Positions 1-9,000 of a stretch of 14,199 nt of DNA are shown in pieces (position 1 is the first letter of the stretch; each line of letters starts with the position of its first letter). The notes beneath the pieces were generated by a model that did no database searches, had not been told where the DNA came from, and was given only the letters and a program-made list of their open reading frames with translations. Position numbers and translations under genes: made by a program. The stretch is from the NCBI GenBank assembly GCA_002450035.1, contig DJYF01000013.1, forward strand, positions 1 to 14,199, in the 5' to 3' direction. Origin of the DNA: Caryophanales bacterium UBA6985. Its GTDB lineage: Bacteria; Bacillota_I; Bacilli_A; RF39; UBA660.

Positions 1-147
1 CTTACTCCTATTCCTGCTTCTTGGGGTGCTGTTCCTAACAATAGCATTTCTACAACTGTAGATAAGAGTTCTTATGAAATTAAGAACAGCTATGGTCTGC
101 AAGTGAACAACGCAACTAAGATGATGCACTTGAAGTGCGTATTGTAA
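1..147 (+). CDS. C-terminal end of a virion structural protein (possibly major capsid protein), partial
   Basis: The frame is open from the window edge and stops at TAA 145-147, giving the last 48 residues of a protein that starts upstream. The tail has polar stretches (SYEIKNSYGL) and ends in MMHLKCVL. It is followed after 26 bases by a chain of virion genes in the same direction. In Bacteroides podoviruses this place, just before a connector-type protein, is often held by the major capsid protein. That identity is inferred from position only; 48 residues are too few to recognise the fold. The reading frame itself is well supported by its codon use and by the short spacing to the next start. 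Confidence 0.7.
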   Translation, partial: LTPIPASWGAVPNNSISTTVDKSSYEIKNSYGLQVNNATKMMHLKCVL

Positions 148-173
148 TAATAATTGATTAAAAGATTATAACA

Positions 174-1274
174 ATGGATGCAATCAAACCTAATACACAA
201 GGTGCTCCTGCCAATGTTAACGGAGGAACAACAGCTGCTCAAAATACAGCTGCAAAGCAAGCCGAGCTTAATGAACCATATATTGATAAACGCAGTGTAA
301 TTATTGCCCCTGTGCAAGTATTCTCTGCATATCGCAATGCTAATAAAGCTAGCATTGGTCCACGTAAGACTGTGATTGGTAGTTCTATTAACTCTAGTCG
401 TGTTCTTTCATCTAATAAGGGTGAAGTTGAGGCTTATTTCCCTGAACTTGTCGGTCTTTCTCCATCTAATCCAGACTTTACCACTCGTGTTAAAGCTTAT
501 CTTAATAACATTTCTTTTAATGTTAGCGAGCAAGGTAGTCCTCTGAATATTTCTTTCCATTACGACCATAAGAGTGATTATCTTAAGGTTAAGGCAGAAG
601 AAGATAAAATTAACGCTAGACGTGATTCAGTAGCTCGCAACAATGTTGCAGCTATTAAAGAAGCCGTTAAAACTTGGGTTAACGAGATTAATGAACTTGA
701 AAGCACTAAGTATAAGTACGGTCGTCCTGAAAACGTTGAGAATTATCTTATGTATCGTCATTGTATTCTTTATCGTGACGTTGCTAAAGATACTGCTTTG
801 ATTAACTCAGATGCTAGTCTTAGATTTTACATTCGTGATGAGAATAAAGAAGCAGAGCGTGCTAAGAGAATGCTTGATGAACGTAAGAAAGCTATGCGTA
901 ACTTCTTGGCTCTTGAAGCTAGTGATAAGAAGACTGACGCTGTTTATCTGCAAATGATTGTTAATACTGGTGGTAATGTGGGCGAAGCTCTTGTTAGAAC
1001 TAAGGACCAAAAGACTGCTGCACTTATGGCATATCTTAATGATAATCCTGACAAGTTTAATGACTTGTATGATGATAAGAATGTAGAAATGAAAGCATTT
1101 ATTGAGGCTCTTATTGCTAGAGGGGAGCTTATTCGCCCAGAATTTAATCAACAAATTTCCACAGCTGATGGTACGTTTATTGGTAGTAATATCAATGAAG
1201 CAGTTGCTTATTTTAACAATCCTAATAACGCTGCCGTACTTGAAGTTATGAAGAATAAATTTAAGTTACTCTAA
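174..1274 (+). CDS. Virion structural protein of gut-phage family, 366 aa, function unknown
   Basis: The start at 174 follows an A-rich leader typical of Bacteroidota. Residues 1-40 are low-complexity (Ala, Asn, Gln, Thr) and probably disordered. A conserved-looking block at about residues 88-115 includes SPSNPDFTTRVKAYLNNISF, followed by a short beta segment. Residues 140-270 are highly charged and helical, with a second block around YLMYRHCILYRDVA (191-204) and then ALINSDASLRFYIRDE. The C-terminal part is mixed and includes a possible loop rich in Asn. I recognise this pattern from uncharacterised structural proteins of Bacteroides phages that lie between the capsid and connector genes. 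It may be a head-associated or connector component. There is no enzymatic motif. Neighbours are the end of a structural gene upstream and a probable ring protein 12 bases downstream. Confidence 0.75.
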   Translation: MDAIKPNTQGAPANVNGGTTAAQNTAAKQAELNEPYIDKRSVIIAPVQVFSAYRNANKASIGPRKTVIGSSINSSRVLSSNKGEVEAYFPELVGLSPSNPDFTTRVKAYLNNISFNVSEQGSPLNISFHYDHKSDYLKVKAEEDKINARRDSVARNNVAAIKEAVKTWVNEINELESTKYKYGRPENVENYLMYRHCILYRDVAKDTALINSDASLRFYIRDENKEAERAKRMLDERKKAMRNFLALEASDKKTDAVYLQMIVNTGGNVGEALVRTKDQKTAALMAYLNDNPDKFNDLYDDKNVEMKAFIEALIARGELIRPEFNQQISTADGTFIGSNINEAVAYFNNPNNAAVLEVMKNKFKLL

Positions 1275-1286
1275 TTCCTACTAATT

Positions 1287-2123
1287 ATGACACTTTCAGA
1301 GATGCACGCATGGTTTAGACAGTATGCTCAACAAATGGGTATGCAAAACGTGCGTGCTATCCTTCCTGAACAGATTGATACTCTTATCAATACATCTACT
1401 AAAGATACTATTGATGAGATAATTAATCGTAATGTAGGAACTACTAACGACCGTGTAATTACAGATAATGCTAAATTAGCAAATATAAACGCTCTTAGAA
1501 CTCTTTATAAAGTAAAAGAATATACTGTACCAAGCAGTCCTAGTGTAGCAAATTATACGACTTTGCCTTTGATTTTAGAATCTACTACTGTTTTAGGTAC
1601 TGGTAATAAAGCTTTGTATTTTGTTGATTTTTCTGTAAGGTATGTTAAAGGTAGTAAAACTACTCGTTGGTTTCCTATTCGTATTATAGACGACACATAC
1701 CTTGCTGACGTTCTCAATGATTGGGTGCTTTCTCCTAGGTTAAGAACTCCTATTATGGTTATTTATTCTAATCCTTCTGTAGGAGGAGAATCTGTAATAG
1801 ATAATAGTAGGCTTGAAATTTATTTTGGAGAAAACGACAGTGAAGGTATTAGTGCTCTTACTTCTTCTCTCACTATATCAGAAATTCGTATGTCATACAT
1901 TAAACAGCCTAATAAGGTTACATATGTAAATGATATTGGAGGAAGTAATGTAGAGTCTGACCTTCCTGACCAACTTCAAATTCCTATGCTTAAGCACGCG
2001 GTTGACCTTTATAGAGCCTCCATTCAAGGTTCTCTGTTTGCTAGTCAGCAACAAGGTCAAGAACAACAACGAGAGAATGTAAGAAATAATGCTCGTCCAG
2101 ATAATGAAGGTTATCAATCTTAA
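1287..2123 (+). CDS. Probable head-tail connector / tail ring protein
   Basis: This 278-aa protein begins with MTLSEMHAWF, which matches the MTI-x-EMH-x-x-F opening of a widespread gut-phage family usually found in the head-tail connection block. Residues 10-70 are helical, residues 85-200 are beta-rich (DFSVRYVKG, FPIRIIDDTYLADVL), and the segment YIKQPNKV (204-211) precedes a C-terminal helix with LPDQLQIPMLKHAVDLYRASIQG features. The last 25 residues are Gln/Asn/Arg-rich and probably flexible. A helical shoulder, a beta body, and a final helix that packs against neighbours fit a ring-forming adaptor, as in P22 gp4-like or crAss-like ring proteins, but I infer this from pattern and position. 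It lies between two structural genes with 12- and 16-base gaps. Confidence 0.65.
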   Translation: MTLSEMHAWFRQYAQQMGMQNVRAILPEQIDTLINTSTKDTIDEIINRNVGTTNDRVITDNAKLANINALRTLYKVKEYTVPSSPSVANYTTLPLILESTTVLGTGNKALYFVDFSVRYVKGSKTTRWFPIRIIDDTYLADVLNDWVLSPRLRTPIMVIYSNPSVGGESVIDNSRLEIYFGENDSEGISALTSSLTISEIRMSYIKQPNKVTYVNDIGGSNVESDLPDQLQIPMLKHAVDLYRASIQGSLFASQQQGQEQQRENVRNNARPDNEGYQS

Positions 2124-2139
2124 TTTAATTTTATAAACA

Positions 2140-3102
2140 ATGAAACAACTTTTAATTGTAAATAGTCAGAAAGCTCTTAATGCTAAAGCTGACAATAGCG
2201 GAGCAAATGTTACTCCTTACGATTTCAGCAATCTTGCTGAGGGTGCTGTTTCTTTCTTTGAACTTGATGCTTCTGCAGTACTTGCAGCTAAGGCTACAAA
2301 GAATTTCGGTATCGCTCTTGGTCGTGGTGCTAACAAGCCTGCTTTCATTATCCCTGAAGTGGATATTGATACTTTGGAAATTGTAAAGACTCTTCCTAAG
2401 GCTGGTAAGGCTTTCAAGGCTGTCTTTACTTTCCCAACTCCTGTTGTTGGAAAGGAATACACTGTTATTCTTGTTAAGACAGGTACTGTTCAGAATGAAC
2501 GTAATATGTGGAGTACTTCTATCGTTGCTGGTACTACAACTGCTGCCACTGAGGCTGGTAAGCTTGTAGCTGCTATCAATAATAAGGTTAGTGAACTCTT
2601 CAATGTTGTTGCTAGTAATTCAGGTGCTACTGTTACTATTGAAGGTAATGTAGTTGGTGAAGGTTGGGTTATTAAGTTTGCTGATGAACTTAAGAATGTA
2701 ACTCTCACCGCAGCTTCTTCTAATGTAGCTGAAAAGACTATTGGTGACAAGGCTTACATCGCAGACCTTGCTCAGCGTTGTGCTGCTGATAAGGGCTTTG
2801 TTTATCTTGATGGTGAAAGCAAGGACATTTATCCTGGCTATCCCGAAGCTGTTGAGGATTTGGTTCCCAATGCTTCTGGTACAGGTGGTGCTAGTACTGC
2901 TGGCTATGCTATCTACAATCTCCATTTTGCTACTGGTCGTAAGTCTGGTAAACAACTTGATGAGCGTGTTTGGCAATATGTTCACATTGCAGTGCCTATT
3001 ACAAACTCTTCCTATGCTACCTTTGATACTATTCTCCCCGAAGGAGTATTTAGTCATCAAGCTCCTGCTTCTGCTTCTAGCGGTGGAAGTGGCAATGGAT
3101 AA
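2140..3102 (+). CDS. Beta-rich virion protein, 320 aa (capsid decoration, collar or tail component)
   Basis: The start follows TTTTATAAACA, an A/T-rich leader. The protein is rich in Ala, Val and Thr, with alternating beta-strand patterns. Residues 131-185 hold a helix (AGKLVAAINNKVSEL) and then two strands (ATVTIEGNVVGEGWVIKF). This order, a helix that samples intervals followed by a hairpin, recurs in phage sheath, tube and fibre proteins. A related pattern lies inside the tailspike at 6076-9252. The last 12 residues are Ser/Gly-rich. Codon choice is more biased (GCT, GGT, AAG) than in the fibre genes, which suggests high expression and hence a high-copy virion protein. It ends the first structural block, since a hairpin follows 14 bases later. 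I cannot say which virion part it forms. Confidence 0.65.
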   Translation: MKQLLIVNSQKALNAKADNSGANVTPYDFSNLAEGAVSFFELDASAVLAAKATKNFGIALGRGANKPAFIIPEVDIDTLEIVKTLPKAGKAFKAVFTFPTPVVGKEYTVILVKTGTVQNERNMWSTSIVAGTTTAATEAGKLVAAINNKVSELFNVVASNSGATVTIEGNVVGEGWVIKFADELKNVTLTAASSNVAEKTIGDKAYIADLAQRCAADKGFVYLDGESKDIYPGYPEAVEDLVPNASGTGGASTAGYAIYNLHFATGRKSGKQLDERVWQYVHIAVPITNSSYATFDTILPEGVFSHQAPASASSGGSGNG

Positions 3103-3116
3103 TAAAATTAATAATT

Positions 3117-3144
3117 GATAGCTTCTCCTTACGGGGGAGCTATC
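3117..3144 (+). terminator. 12-bp hairpin with TTAC loop at the end of the structural block; G5 motif copy A
   Basis: Bases 3117-3128 pair with 3133-3144 over twelve positions, two of them G-U in RNA, leaving the four-base loop TTAC. The position, between the stop at 3102 and the start at 3161, suits a terminator or an mRNA-processing hairpin. No U-run follows (the next bases are ATTACTAATT), so classical intrinsic termination would be weak. The right half, TTACGGGGGAGCTATC, is one copy of a motif repeated elsewhere in the window. Confidence 0.55.
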
Positions 3145-3160
3145 ATTACTAATTAAACAA

Positions 3161-3784
3161 ATGAACGACTTTCAGACAATTAATGATATTGTTAATGAAA
3201 GTGTACGTAATTCTTCTTATTATACAGTAGCTATATCAAGCTGTGTTTTTATTGTTTATACACTTATTGTTCAACTAATCGGTTACTTTAAGGCTAAGAA
3301 CAAATCAAAACCAATGCTTGAAATGTCTAACGCACTTAAAGAAATGGCTACAAATATAGTCAAACTTAATAGTGTTTTAGATAAAACTTTAAAAGAAGCT
3401 GATAGAAAGAAAGTTAGACAATGTGAAGTTGCTATAGATATTGGATTTAGAACGTTTGCTTACGAGATAAGTCAAGAAGTTATTTCTATTATAGCACACA
3501 ATAACATTGATAAGAACAAAGAATTTATAATTGGTAACATAAATAAATTAGTTAGTACCGAGTATTACAAATTGTATTCTGTTCTTTCAGCTTACGAAAT
3601 AAATGAAGTTAATATAGCAAGCAAACTAAAAACTGAATGGATTGAAGAAGTAGCTAAGAATATAATAGCAATAGTCTATAACGGACAAGATGCTATTGAT
3701 AGAATAACTCATATTAACAATAGACTTGAAATTTCTGTTGCTGAGTATTCTACTTTTATTAACAATAAAACATTCAACACATAA
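3161..3784 (+). CDS. Single-pass membrane protein with long helical cytoplasmic domain
   Basis: This 207-aa protein has one clear hydrophobic segment at about residues 20-43 (VAISSCVFIVYTLIVQLIGYF), followed by a basic stretch KAKNKSK. This predicts an N-out, C-in anchor with a large cytoplasmic part. The rest is alpha-helical: a first helical stretch (about 53-85), then a domain with SQEVISIIAHNNIDKNKEF and VSTEYYKLYSVLSAYEINEVN. I recognise this architecture as a family recurring in gut Bacteroides phages next to the tail fibre genes, with no proven role. A membrane-remodelling, lysis-accessory or entry function is possible. There is no catalytic motif. It is the first gene after the hairpin and sits 5 bases ahead of the next gene, so they are probably co-transcribed. 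Confidence 0.7.
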   Translation: MNDFQTINDIVNESVRNSSYYTVAISSCVFIVYTLIVQLIGYFKAKNKSKPMLEMSNALKEMATNIVKLNSVLDKTLKEADRKKVRQCEVAIDIGFRTFAYEISQEVISIIAHNNIDKNKEFIIGNINKLVSTEYYKLYSVLSAYEINEVNIASKLKTEWIEEVAKNIIAIVYNGQDAIDRITHINNRLEISVAEYSTFINNKTFNT

Positions 3785-3789
3785 CGTTT

Positions 3790-4026
3790 ATGTTGTATGA
3801 ACCGAACTTAAAACAAGCAATGCTTGATGTCCTAGAAGAAAGGATGTCAGGCATTGCTGATTGTATAACTGTCCTTATGGACAATGGATACATTCCGAAT
3901 AAGAATAAAATGACTATCTTAAATTGGTCAGCTATTCTTATTGATGCTTACGAAAATGTTGATGTTCTTGATTCAGAGCAACAACATAATCTTGATAATC
4001 TTTACAATAAAGTTCTTAAACTATGA
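3790..4026 (+). CDS. Small helical protein of unknown function, 78 aa
   Basis: Mostly helical and acidic, with no membrane segment: LKQAMLDVLEERMSGIADCI, then NKMTILNWSAILIDAYENVD, then SEQQHNLDNLYNKVLKL. The stop TGA at 4024-4026 overlaps the next start in an ATGA junction (4023-4026), a sign of translational coupling. Being fixed between the membrane protein and the two-domain protein suggests a shared role, possibly as a binding partner of one of them. I do not recognise a function. Confidence 0.7.
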   Translation: MLYEPNLKQAMLDVLEERMSGIADCITVLMDNGYIPNKNKMTILNWSAILIDAYENVDVLDSEQQHNLDNLYNKVLKL

Positions 4027-4802
4027 GTAATTTAGTTCAAATCGAACCTGAGTATATCTATGTAACAGTTCCTGCTGAATACATTTGTGTATATCATCGT
4101 ATTCTTGCTATGCTTGCAGACTATGGTGAAGATATGCTTAAAGACTGTAAAGCTAGTTGCACAGATAGAAATAGCGGAGTTATTGAATGTTTTAATATGT
4201 TTAATGCTGCTGTTGCTGCAAGAAAACTTGGTGGTGGTGACCCAAACAATAAGAAAACAAAACTTGCAGCTTTGCTTATTAATTATATTAAAGCTAAGAT
4301 AAATCAAATATATAAAGGTAAAGATAATTCTACATCTTTTGTATTTCCAGTTGATGAAAATGGTCAGCTTAAAGCTTTTGTTTCTTGTGGAGAAAGACCT
4401 ATCTTTGAGATTAATCCTGATGATATGGAACTTTACGAACATAAGTTTGCAAATGGCTTTGATGAACATTTCCATCTTGGTCCTGAAGATGAGTCTCCAG
4501 AGTTTGACCCACAACCAGAAGTACCAGGTGAAGTAGGTCTTGTTATAGAATTTACTCCACGTTATGAAATGGTTGATGATGTTTATCATCCTTGTGGAGA
4601 CCTTGTTATCAGATATGACGGTGAACCTGTAGATGCAAATGATGCAGATGTTTACTATTACTTTGATGACTCCCCCGTAATGAGATGGAATGATGTAGCT
4701 GATTTAACTACTGGCTTACATTATTTTAAAGTTCTTGTTAGATATAATAATGAAGTTAAACTTATAAATACTAGTTTATATTATGAAGCTATCCAAAGTT
4801 AA
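4023..4802 (+). CDS. Two-domain gut-phage protein with C-terminal beta domain, 259 aa
   Basis: The N-terminal part begins IEPEYIYVTVPAEYICVYHR; the stretch from about residue 20 to 35 (YICVYHRILAMLADYG) is a hallmark I associate with a common family in crAss-like and other gut Bacteroides phages. Residues 36-100 are helical with Cys42 and Cys46. A short beta part follows (FVFPVDENGQLKAFVSCGE). A Pro/Glu/Asp-rich linker at about 155-170 leads to a C-terminal beta domain of about 90 residues (VGLVIEFTPRYEMVDDVY, DGEPVDANDADVYYYFDD) that looks Ig-like. This suggests a fibre-associated or scaffold-like virion protein, although no function is established. It overlaps both neighbours: 4 bases upstream and 20 bases with the fibre gene downstream. 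Confidence 0.7.
   Translation: MSNLVQIEPEYIYVTVPAEYICVYHRILAMLADYGEDMLKDCKASCTDRNSGVIECFNMFNAAVAARKLGGGDPNNKKTKLAALLINYIKAKINQIYKGKDNSTSFVFPVDENGQLKAFVSCGERPIFEINPDDMELYEHKFANGFDEHFHLGPEDESPEFDPQPEVPGEVGLVIEFTPRYEMVDDVYHPCGDLVIRYDGEPVDANDADVYYYFDDSPVMRWNDVADLTTGLHYFKVLVRYNNEVKLINTSLYYEAIQS
4665..4685 (-). repeat. G5 motif copy E, antisense within a gene
   Basis: On the minus strand this reads TCTCATTACGGGGGAGTCATC, very close to the intergenic copies at 3123-3144 and 14027-14045. It lies in the codons for DDSPVMR of the two-domain protein, so coding constraint alone could produce it. It is listed because runs of five G are so rare here. It may be chance. Confidence 0.4.
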
Positions 4803-6051
4803 TCTTGGTAAAGTTGCTGTTACTGTAGATAGAGATTGGGACAATACTAAAGACTATGATAAGCTTACTATTGTTCTTGATAGAAGTGTATATAAAACTT
4901 ATATTAGTCGTAAGCCTGTTCCTGCTGGAACTGTTTTGACTAATATGAATTATTGGCTTCCTTTTAGTAGTCTTACTGAAGAAATTGCTTTAGACTATAT
5001 TAGCTTTATTGAAAACTACACAGGACAACTTAATACTTTATACGAACTCTTTAATACAACTAAAGAAGAATTTGAAAGTGTTATCAATAGTGTAGAAGAA
5101 GGTAATATGGCTGTTAGCCAAACATTTGGTAAGATACAAACTATTGGTATTAGCCAAAAGACTCTTACTGAACTTATTGACAAGTTGATGGATAATGTAG
5201 ATGGTGTTACAGATAATAATACCTTTGGAGCTAAAATTACTACTAACTTTACTTTGTTTAATAAGGGAACTACTAATGTTGCTACTATTGAGGCAGAATG
5301 TTTGGAAGGTACTGCTACCAGTATGAAACTATATGCCAACGATGAATTGATTTATGAGGAAGAAAATTGTTCATCTATTACATATAATCATTCTATTAGC
5401 GAAACAACTGAATTTACAGTAGTTACAGAAAAGGCTAACGGTCTTACTCATGTAAATAAGAAAGTTATTGAATGTGTTCCTCCTGTATATTGTGGTGCTG
5501 GTAGTAATTATTCTGAAGTAGTTACATCTGCTAATATTCAATCTGCAAGAAAATCTCCTTCTGGATACTATACAATAATTGCTCCTAATGGTAAATTTAT
5601 CTTCTTTGTAGTTCCTGCTACAATGACTATTGATAAGTTTAAGCTTATGGATTTTCAAATGCCATTTGAGAAAACTGCAGCAACTACTCTTAATGGTGTT
5701 TCTTATGATATTTGGAAATCTGAAGATACTTATGAAGCAGCAACATATGAAGTTCAAGTATTAGGTAATGATAACACTTATAAAACAATAGATATTAATA
5801 TTGTTCCTTTAGTTCCTGATGAAACAACTATTACTGTTGTAGAAGGAAATATTGTAATAAAAGACAAAGGTGTGAGTAAAAACAAACTTAGTGATGCATT
5901 AAATAATAGCATTCAATTTTGTGTTAATGGTGCTACTTCAGCAAGACCTGAAAACGTTTCTATTGGTTATATGTACTTTGATACTACTCTTAGTAAACCA
6001 ATTTGGAAAACGTCTAGTGGTTGGGTAGATGCTTATGGTAATGATGTATAA
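4783..6051 (+). CDS. Tail fibre protein, 422 aa
   Basis: The N-terminus follows a typical virion-attachment pattern of Bacteroides phage fibres: a LGKVAVTVDRDWD segment, then YDKLTIVLDRSVYKTYIS, then PAGTVLTNMNYWLPF within the first 65 residues. Residues 66-130 are helical and probably form a trimeric coiled coil. Residues 140-235 form a beta domain with Ig-like character. Around 237 (CGAGSNYSEV) begins another beta domain, up to about 345, of a type common in such fibres. The C-terminal motif at about 387-417 (ARPENVSIGYMYFDTT, then PIWKTSSGWVDAYG) is a repeated tail-fibre tip element. No catalytic motif is seen, so adhesion is the likely role. The start overlaps the upstream gene by 20 bases, and the tailspike gene begins 24 bases downstream. 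Confidence 0.8.
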   Translation: MKLSKVNLGKVAVTVDRDWDNTKDYDKLTIVLDRSVYKTYISRKPVPAGTVLTNMNYWLPFSSLTEEIALDYISFIENYTGQLNTLYELFNTTKEEFESVINSVEEGNMAVSQTFGKIQTIGISQKTLTELIDKLMDNVDGVTDNNTFGAKITTNFTLFNKGTTNVATIEAECLEGTATSMKLYANDELIYEEENCSSITYNHSISETTEFTVVTEKANGLTHVNKKVIECVPPVYCGAGSNYSEVVTSANIQSARKSPSGYYTIIAPNGKFIFFVVPATMTIDKFKLMDFQMPFEKTAATTLNGVSYDIWKSEDTYEAATYEVQVLGNDNTYKTIDINIVPLVPDETTITVVEGNIVIKDKGVSKNKLSDALNNSIQFCVNGATSARPENVSIGYMYFDTTLSKPIWKTSSGWVDAYGNDV

Positions 6052-6075
6052 TATTAACTTTAAAATAATATTGAT

Positions 6076-9000
6076 ATGGCTGGAAAAATTAAAGTTCCTT
6101 CAGAGTTAGTTCCTTCTCAGTCTAATAAAATTATACTTAGAAGTAAGTATGTTTATGATGATATTAAAGGACATACTCAAGAAGAAATAAATGCTGCTTT
6201 AGAAGAACAAATAGAATCTAAGGTTATAGAGGCAGGAGGAGTTAATTGGGATACAGTTCCTACTGCTGGTTCTAACAATGCTGTTAAAAGTAAAGATATA
6301 AAAGCTGCTTTAGAAAAAGTTACAGGTTATTTTGTATTAGATAGTAATGTAACTGAATCAACTGTGGCTAAAACAGTTACTGTTGCAGATTTTCCTGCAT
6401 TGGCTATTGGCGGTAGTATCAAGATTAAAATGCTAACTAAAAATACTGCTGCTAATCCTACCTTAAGAATTGGTCCTGCAAATGCTACCGCTTATCCTTT
6501 ATATTATAATGAAGAAAGAGCAAGTGCTAATAATTCTTGGGAAGCTAATGAAATAATTTCTGTTTTCTTTGATGGTACTAACTATAGAGCTTCTAATAGT
6601 CAAGGAGGTTCTAACAAGAAAATTGATGCTTATCTTCTTGGTGATTTAAGAACTCTTGGTGTAGGACAAGCTTACGAGGAAAATGAAGCTGTCAAAACTG
6701 CAGATAAGCAACTTCTTAGAGTAACAAAAGAGGTTAAGACAATGAACGTAACTGACACTGTTGCTGTAGGAGATTTAAAAGTATTTAATAATAATACATA
6801 TCAGGCTCAACAGGCAATAGGTCTTTATGATGGAACTGAAACTGAAGATTTATATGCTATAGGAAGACCTGCGGGTGCTGATATTGAAGTAACTGTTGAT
6901 GAGGGAGCTATAGCATTACTTGAAGAAACAGAACTTATAACAGTGTCTATTGCTGGTATAGATTTAACTGTGCCTGTAACTTCAGAAAGTACTGATTTAA
7001 CAATAGCAGCAAAGATTGCTGAACTTTTTGGTACACAATCTGAGTGGACATTAACTGATAATCTTGATGGTACTCTCACATTAAAAAGTAAAGTTGGAAA
7101 AGCTGCTGCTCCTACTGTAACAAGTGATACTGGGGATACAGGAGTTACTATAGGTATTGTTACAGATAGTGCTTATGCAGGAAGTGTAGTATTAAGTAAG
7201 TATGTTGAAGGAGTATGGTCTAATGTATCTCTTGCTAATTATTTTGCTGATGACACTATATGGACTACACTAACTCTTGAAGATTTATTAGCTTATACTA
7301 TACAAAATACTGTAGATAAAGATATAGATGCTGCAACAGTTATACAAGGTGAAGAATTTTTTAAATTAAGCGATTATATAGTAAAATCTTCAAACAAAAC
7401 TAATAGTACGCCATCAAAAACTAGTACTTATATACAAAGTGCTGTTAATGTTACTAATAAAGGTACAAATCTTGTGGTTGGCCCTATAAATGGTCTTGTT
7501 GCTGGAGAGGAATATACTATGGAGTTTGATTATATTCAAACTATGACTGTTCCTCATAATGTAGATATATCATTTTGTACTGGTACTGTAAACAGCAGTG
7601 ATAATTTTAATGTTAGTTCTTCCTCTCCTAGAACTCGTACTTTTAATGATTCAAACGGACATATATCTATAAGGTTTGTTTATCCTACTACTGCACATAA
7701 ATATATACGTTTTGAATATATTACTGGGGCTGTAAACAAATATCTTAGAATATCGAATATCAGTATTCGTAAGCCTGATAAAACAGCTATTGAAGCTATT
7801 CCCAAAGCCTTTGAAGCGTATGACGTTTCTAAAGGTAACTATGATGCTATTCATGATGTCCAGCAATCTATTGTAAGAACTGAAGGATATGAATATTTTG
7901 GAGGTGCAAGTTCTCCTAATGTAACTACAAGACTTCGTGTATTATATAAGTGTAATCCTCATTGTCGTGTTACTCTTAAGTATTCTGGACCAGATATACT
8001 CTTTGGAAGTTGTATTTTAGTGAATAATTATAATACTTCTACAGGTATTATTGATACATCTAATACTTTAGATGCATTTACCATATATTCAGACACAGAG
8101 TATAAGAAAGAATGGGATGTTACAGGTGCGAAGTATATTCTTCTAAATCTAATGAATAAGAATAATACAAGTGCAAATATTACAGCAGCCCAAGTTAATG
8201 AGTTTAGAAATAGCCTTAATATTATTATAGAAGATGTAGAAGGCTATGACGGTCTTGATAAGCGCGTGACAGACTTAGAAAATAAAGAAGAGTCTGAGTC
8301 TGCTGTTAATATCAATATGATATTTGGTACTAATGTAAAAGATTGTGGTGCATTAGGTGATGGTGTGGCAGATGATACAAATGCCCTACAAACTGCACTA
8401 AATAAACGAGGTACTATTTATATTCCAAATGGCACTTACCTTATTACTAATTCTTTAGCAATGCGTTCCAATACCCATATTATTATGGATAAAGGGACTG
8501 TTATAAAAAGAAATGTGGATGCACGTTTCTGTATATTCTATTCTTACTATACTGCCAGTACTACAGCATATAACGGAGAACACGATATCACTATCGAGGG
8601 CGGAACTTTGGACTTAGGTACTGGATATTCTTTGGGAGGCTGTGGTCTTGGATTCCAACATTGTCAGAATATTACAATTAGGGATGTTACTATTAAGCAT
8701 GTTACTGCTGGTTATCATTGTATTGACTGTGGCGGTTCTAAGAATGTAAGAATTGAAAATTGTATTTTTACCGACCATTCTACTAATGCTTTAAGTGCTG
8801 AAATGGTTCAAATAGATAGAACTGCTTATGGTTCTTTCCCAATTCCTGCTAATTATCCAGATGAAGGTTCTGCTTGCTATGATAATACAGGTTGTGAAAA
8901 TGTAGAAATTTGTGGATGTAAATTTTATGTAAATAAATGGAGTCCTGCCATCGGTAATCATAGTCAAATTGCTGTACATCAGCATATTGATATTCATGAT

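Noticed and set aside
807..1154. Minus-strand open frame of 115 codons inside the 366-aa gene
   Set aside because: Its product is Ser/Ile/Lys-rich with no domain pattern, and it is fully covered by a convincing + strand gene; it is an antisense shadow.
2620..3118. Alternative frames on both strands within the 320-aa gene
   Set aside because: Their products are Leu/Val runs or Ser/Ile-rich shadows, whereas the main frame has balanced composition and biased codons.
4032..4589. Minus-strand open frame of 185 codons
   Set aside because: Composition is dominated by Phe, Ile, Lys and Cys, as expected from the reverse complement of this codon usage, and it lies wholly inside the two-domain gene.
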